From DASXUG01 sp964620425 (GTDB taxonomy: Bacteria; Pseudomonadota; Gammaproteobacteria; Burkholderiales; Methylophilaceae), in the NCBI GenBank assembly GCA_964620425.1, contig CAZUGV010000016.1:1-37416 (forward strand): 37,416 nt of DNA. The letters run 5' to 3'. Positions 34,698 through 37,416 of this stretch are shown here, piece by piece. The notes beneath the pieces were generated by a model that saw only the letters and a program-made list of their open reading frames with translations, did not search any database and was not told the DNA's origin. Each line of letters opens with the position of its first letter. Position 1 is the first letter of the stretch. Made by a program: the position numbers and the translations under genes.

Positions 34698-35906
34698 ATG
34701 TCAGATGAGATCATGGAAAACCGTCAAAAACATATTCACATTGAAAAAATCAAGCTGATTTATTTGCACAGCTTGATTCCCGCAGTGTTAAGTGCAGTCG
34801 CATCTTTTTTTGTAGTCGCGGCGCTTTGGTCAACTGCGAATCACAGTCAACTGCTCATTTGGTTTTCGCTTACCATCTTGCTTGCCATTTATCGTGTTTG
34901 CTTGATACTCAACTTTAAGCGCACACAACCTGCTGGTGAGGAGATATTAGCATGGGAGCTGCCGTATGCCGTTTCCCTAATTATCATCTTTTTGATATGG
35001 GGAGTTGGTTTGTTATGGATTATCCCCAAAGACAATCTGACCTCTATTTTCATCTTCAATACCTTTGCTGTCGGACTTGCTGGTGCTGCAATTTCTTGGT
35101 ACAGCTCAATTCGCTCTTTGCAATTTACGACTATTTCAATCGCATTATTGCCCATGATTGCAGTTTTACTGAGCCTAGGTCACCCAGAAACGTTCTGGGT
35201 TGGGATTGCCGCATGTTGCATGTTTGTTTCGTGCATGATTACTAGTGTAATTTTACAAAAGACTTTAAATGACAGTTTAGAGTTGGCCTATGATTTAGAG
35301 CGAGCCATTCAAAATGCCGAACAAATTGCCAGCACTGACATGCTGACTGGGCTAAATAACCGTCGTGCATTTTTTGATGAAGCCGTAACACAATTTAGTA
35401 AGTGCAAGGCTTCCGATATACCCGTCAGTTTAATCATGTTTGACGTTGATCACTTTAAAAAAGTCAACGATGCGTATGGTCACGCAACTGGGGATATAGT
35501 GCTAAAACACGTGGCGCAACTACTTTTGAAAAACCTTCGCTCAAATGATATTAGTGCCCGTTTTGGTGGAGAGGAGTTCGCCATTCTTTTGCCAAATTGC
35601 ACTGCTGATGAAGCCCAGATTGTTGCTGAGAAGCTGCGAGACTTGATTGCCAAATCACCCACAACCACTGACGCATTGCAAGTGATAGAGCTTACCGCGA
35701 GTTTTGGTGTGGCTAATGTCGGTAGAACATTGGATGAAATGCTGAATTATGCAGATCAGGCCATGTATCAGGCGAAAAATTGTGGTCGTAATTTGGTTGG
35801 GGTATACATGCCCTCTACTGTATTTATTTCAAACAATCCCAAGCGCACCAGACCTTCTGATCGAGAAGCTACCAAACCAACAAACATTATCGCTTCATTT
35901 AATTAA
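34698..35906 (+). CDS. Membrane-bound GGDEF diguanylate cyclase
   Basis: A 402-residue protein: five or six transmembrane helices (about 20-190) followed by a GGDEF domain (about 210-380). The active-site motif is GGEEF (290-294), preceded by an intact inhibitory I-site RSND (281-284) five residues before it, so product inhibition is expected. The enzyme makes c-di-GMP from two GTP. The N-terminal membrane module is a putative sensor; I do not recognise a named MASE type. ATG at 34698 or 34713 could be the start; an upstream TTG at 34686 is less likely. Nearness to EPS genes suggests a biofilm link. Confidence 0.92.
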   Translation: MSDEIMENRQKHIHIEKIKLIYLHSLIPAVLSAVASFFVVAALWSTANHSQLLIWFSLTILLAIYRVCLILNFKRTQPAGEEILAWELPYAVSLIIIFLIWGVGLLWIIPKDNLTSIFIFNTFAVGLAGAAISWYSSIRSLQFTTISIALLPMIAVLLSLGHPETFWVGIAACCMFVSCMITSVILQKTLNDSLELAYDLERAIQNAEQIASTDMLTGLNNRRAFFDEAVTQFSKCKASDIPVSLIMFDVDHFKKVNDAYGHATGDIVLKHVAQLLLKNLRSNDISARFGGEEFAILLPNCTADEAQIVAEKLRDLIAKSPTTTDALQVIELTASFGVANVGRTLDEMLNYADQAMYQAKNCGRNLVGVYMPSTVFISNNPKRTRPSDREATKPTNIIASFN

Positions 35907-35921
35907 ACACTAGTTTAGTGT
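35907..35921. other. Small hairpin between convergent genes
   Basis: ACACTA, GTT, TAGTGT form a 6-bp stem right after the diguanylate cyclase stop and before the convergent helicase-nuclease stop. It may be a weak terminator. Confidence 0.35.
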
Positions 35922-35923
35922 GC

Positions 35924-37416
35924 TTAAATCAACACAAGCCTGCCCAAACTCAAGAAAAAAATGGCTTTTTTAATTGCAATCCCCTCATGTCTAAACAAAT
36001 TGGCATAATTATCTAACTGTTCGCTATATTGAGAAGCAATAGTCTGCAATGCATGCAGAGTTGTTTCTACGGGCAATAATGTGGATTTATAATCAATAAT
36101 CCAGCGAGTTCTCACACCATTTAGGCTTTCAATAAATGTCCTATCCAATATGTAGGTTTTTACTGCGGCATGTTCAGTTTGCGCTAGAACAAGCTCAGAA
36201 TTAGCTTGCTCATGCTGAGATAGCACCCACTTACCTTGATCTGAGTTAAGCGTAGTAATCAATAGTCTTTGTACTTGTTGTGCAGCAGATTGGGTTAAAT
36301 TTTCAGCGTAACCTTGTTTTGAAAACCACTCACTCATGGGTTTAATCAGTTGCTCTATGCGATCATTCTGCCAGTTACTTATTCCCTGTTGCGCAATAAT
36401 TTCCAAATATTGGTGGGCTAGAATACCAATATCAGCCTCAATAGATCGGAGTGAAAAAACCTGATGCAACTCGACACGCGGCTCAACTACAGGCGTAATT
36501 TCAGATCGAACTTGTTGGGTCTCTTTGTTTACCATCAAGACACTGGGGCGCGTTGGATTGGATAATCTCACTAATTTTGGCGTGAAACTCGCTATAGACT
36601 GTTGGCTTTCGTGTGACTCATGCACAGATAAGTTTGCTTTTAAATATTCCCCCTCTACAACAGGCCATAACATTTCTAAATAGGAGTTTTTATTTGGGTT
36701 TATATCTCCAGTGGTGGCTTTTTGGTTAGCAATGCCGATCAGATGCAGTTTTCGCTCTGCGCGTGTGGCTGCCACATACAATATACGAGCGTCCTCATTG
36801 GTTGAGCGCTCTTTTTCTAGCGTATTGAGATATTCATACGGGCTAACTTCTTCTTTATTGCGTAATCCCTTAGGGATATATGGCGCTGCCAATAATGCGC
36901 TTTGTTGATGGGGTATAGTTGAGCTTGCTAATGAAACGCTCTCAAATACAAGCTCCTCCCAAAGTAATGCAGGGGGATCATCATTGCCACCTGTTGCGTT
37001 TCCCAACCCAGGGAGAATGACAGTATCAAATTCCAAACCCTTGGATTTATGAATTGTCATCATTTGCAAGCCATCGCCTGCTGCATCAGGTGCGGCATAC
37101 ATTTTTTCAACCTCTTGGGTTAACTGCTGCAAAGAAAACTGCTGCTGGTTTTCCAATTTATCTATGCAGTCAAAAAATACTTGTACGTCGATCACGTCAC
37201 TTTCTTCCCACAAGCATGATGCACCACCTAACATTAACCACACACTCCGTATCCAACGACTTGTGGCAACACGTCCTTGCATTGCGAATGCTTCCGAAAA
37301 TACATGTTTGACATGAGCCAGTCTGGCTTGACCATCAAGTGTTAAGGGTAGATCAGAATTCTGCATGAGCGACCATATCGTACTGTGATGATCTTGCCAC
37401 GCTAATGTATGTAAAT
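35924..37416 (-). CDS. UvrD/RecB (AddA-like) helicase-nuclease, 3' part
   Basis: The frame is open to the right edge (the codons beyond the in-frame ATG at 37366 read LHTLAWQDHHSTIWSL), so the gene is cut by the window and its N-terminal helicase domains are missing. Visible are helicase motif V (MTIHKSKGLEFDTVILPGLG), motif VI (ILYVAATRAERKLHLIG) and a C-terminal RecB-type nuclease core with WIIDYKS followed by Y-x2-QL-x2-Y. These are features of AddA/RecB-like exonuclease V subunits that process double-strand breaks. The partner AddB-like gene would lie to the right and is not seen. Confidence 0.87.
   Translation of the reverse strand, partial: LHTLAWQDHHSTIWSLMQNSDLPLTLDGQARLAHVKHVFSEAFAMQGRVATSRWIRSVWLMLGGASCLWEESDVIDVQVFFDCIDKLENQQQFSLQQLTQEVEKMYAAPDAAGDGLQMMTIHKSKGLEFDTVILPGLGNATGGNDDPPALLWEELVFESVSLASSTIPHQQSALLAAPYIPKGLRNKEEVSPYEYLNTLEKERSTNEDARILYVAATRAERKLHLIGIANQKATTGDINPNKNSYLEMLWPVVEGEYLKANLSVHESHESQQSIASFTPKLVRLSNPTRPSVLMVNKETQQVRSEITPVVEPRVELHQVFSLRSIEADIGILAHQYLEIIAQQGISNWQNDRIEQLIKPMSEWFSKQGYAENLTQSAAQQVQRLLITTLNSDQGKWVLSQHEQANSELVLAQTEHAAVKTYILDRTFIESLNGVRTRWIIDYKSTLLPVETTLHALQTIASQYSEQLDNYANLFRHEGIAIKKAIFFLSLGRLVLI

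Noticed and set aside
34405..34758. 117-residue open frame on the plus strand
   Set aside because: No family pattern, no ribosome-binding site, and it overlaps the diguanylate cyclase start; likely spurious.

Overview
The window looks like the chromosome of a betaproteobacterium, most likely a Methylophilaceae-type methylotroph. The evidence is a moderately AT-rich genome, a GntR-sdhCDABE succinate dehydrogenase operon, PEP-CTERM proteins with exosortase (XrtA)-type accessory genes, and Methylophilaceae-like core genes. The family-level placement is inference. I recognise no tRNA, rRNA, CRISPR array or complete insertion sequence.

Region 1 (1-5.4 kb) is an accessory island. A tyrosine recombinase and a KfrA-like coiled-coil DNA-binding protein are transcribed divergently around two inverted repeats. 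Downstream of the recombinase on the minus strand lie a small stand-alone class III nucleotide cyclase, then a two-gene unit: a tandem class III cyclase resembling Pycsar (pyrimidine cyclase) anti-phage enzymes, overlapping by 10 bp a gene for an E2 ubiquitin-conjugating-like protein. The leader of this unit carries a perfect 9-N9-9 CIRCE element (2242-2268), the operator of the heat-shock repressor HrcA. A cyclase plus E2 operon under apparent chaperone/HrcA control is the most striking feature of the window, and I know of no described system with this combination.

Region 2 (5.6-10.2 kb) holds a minus-strand redox operon (pirin, old yellow enzyme, nitroreductase) with a divergent LysR regulator, then a PsiE-like membrane protein overlapping tadA. 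Region 3 (10.3-15.8 kb) holds a large TonB-dependent receptor with sigma-54-like and Fur-like sites, and two paralogous exported proteins: one has a PEP-CTERM tail, the other a divergent tail. A sigma-54-like site lies about 0.4 kb upstream of the first. The pair is bounded by two strong hairpins.

Region 4 (15.8-25 kb) is mostly minus strand: BI-1 family protein, nagZ, a yhhQ-type queuosine-precursor transporter, two peptide-type ABC permeases, an L,D-transpeptidase, then (beyond a plus-strand VIT1/CCC1 gene) the ABC substrate-binding lipoprotein, a small exported protein and rlmD. The cluster suggests peptide or cell-wall-fragment handling, but no ABC ATPase is present.

Region 5 (25-29.7 kb) is the sdh operon led by its GntR/HutC-type regulator, with two palindromes in the promoter region. 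Region 6 (29.6-34.1 kb) holds XrtA-associated genes (ATPase, TPR lipoprotein PrsT) and a glycosyltransferase. Region 7 holds a membrane diguanylate cyclase and the 3' part of a RecB/AddA-like helicase-nuclease that runs off the right edge.
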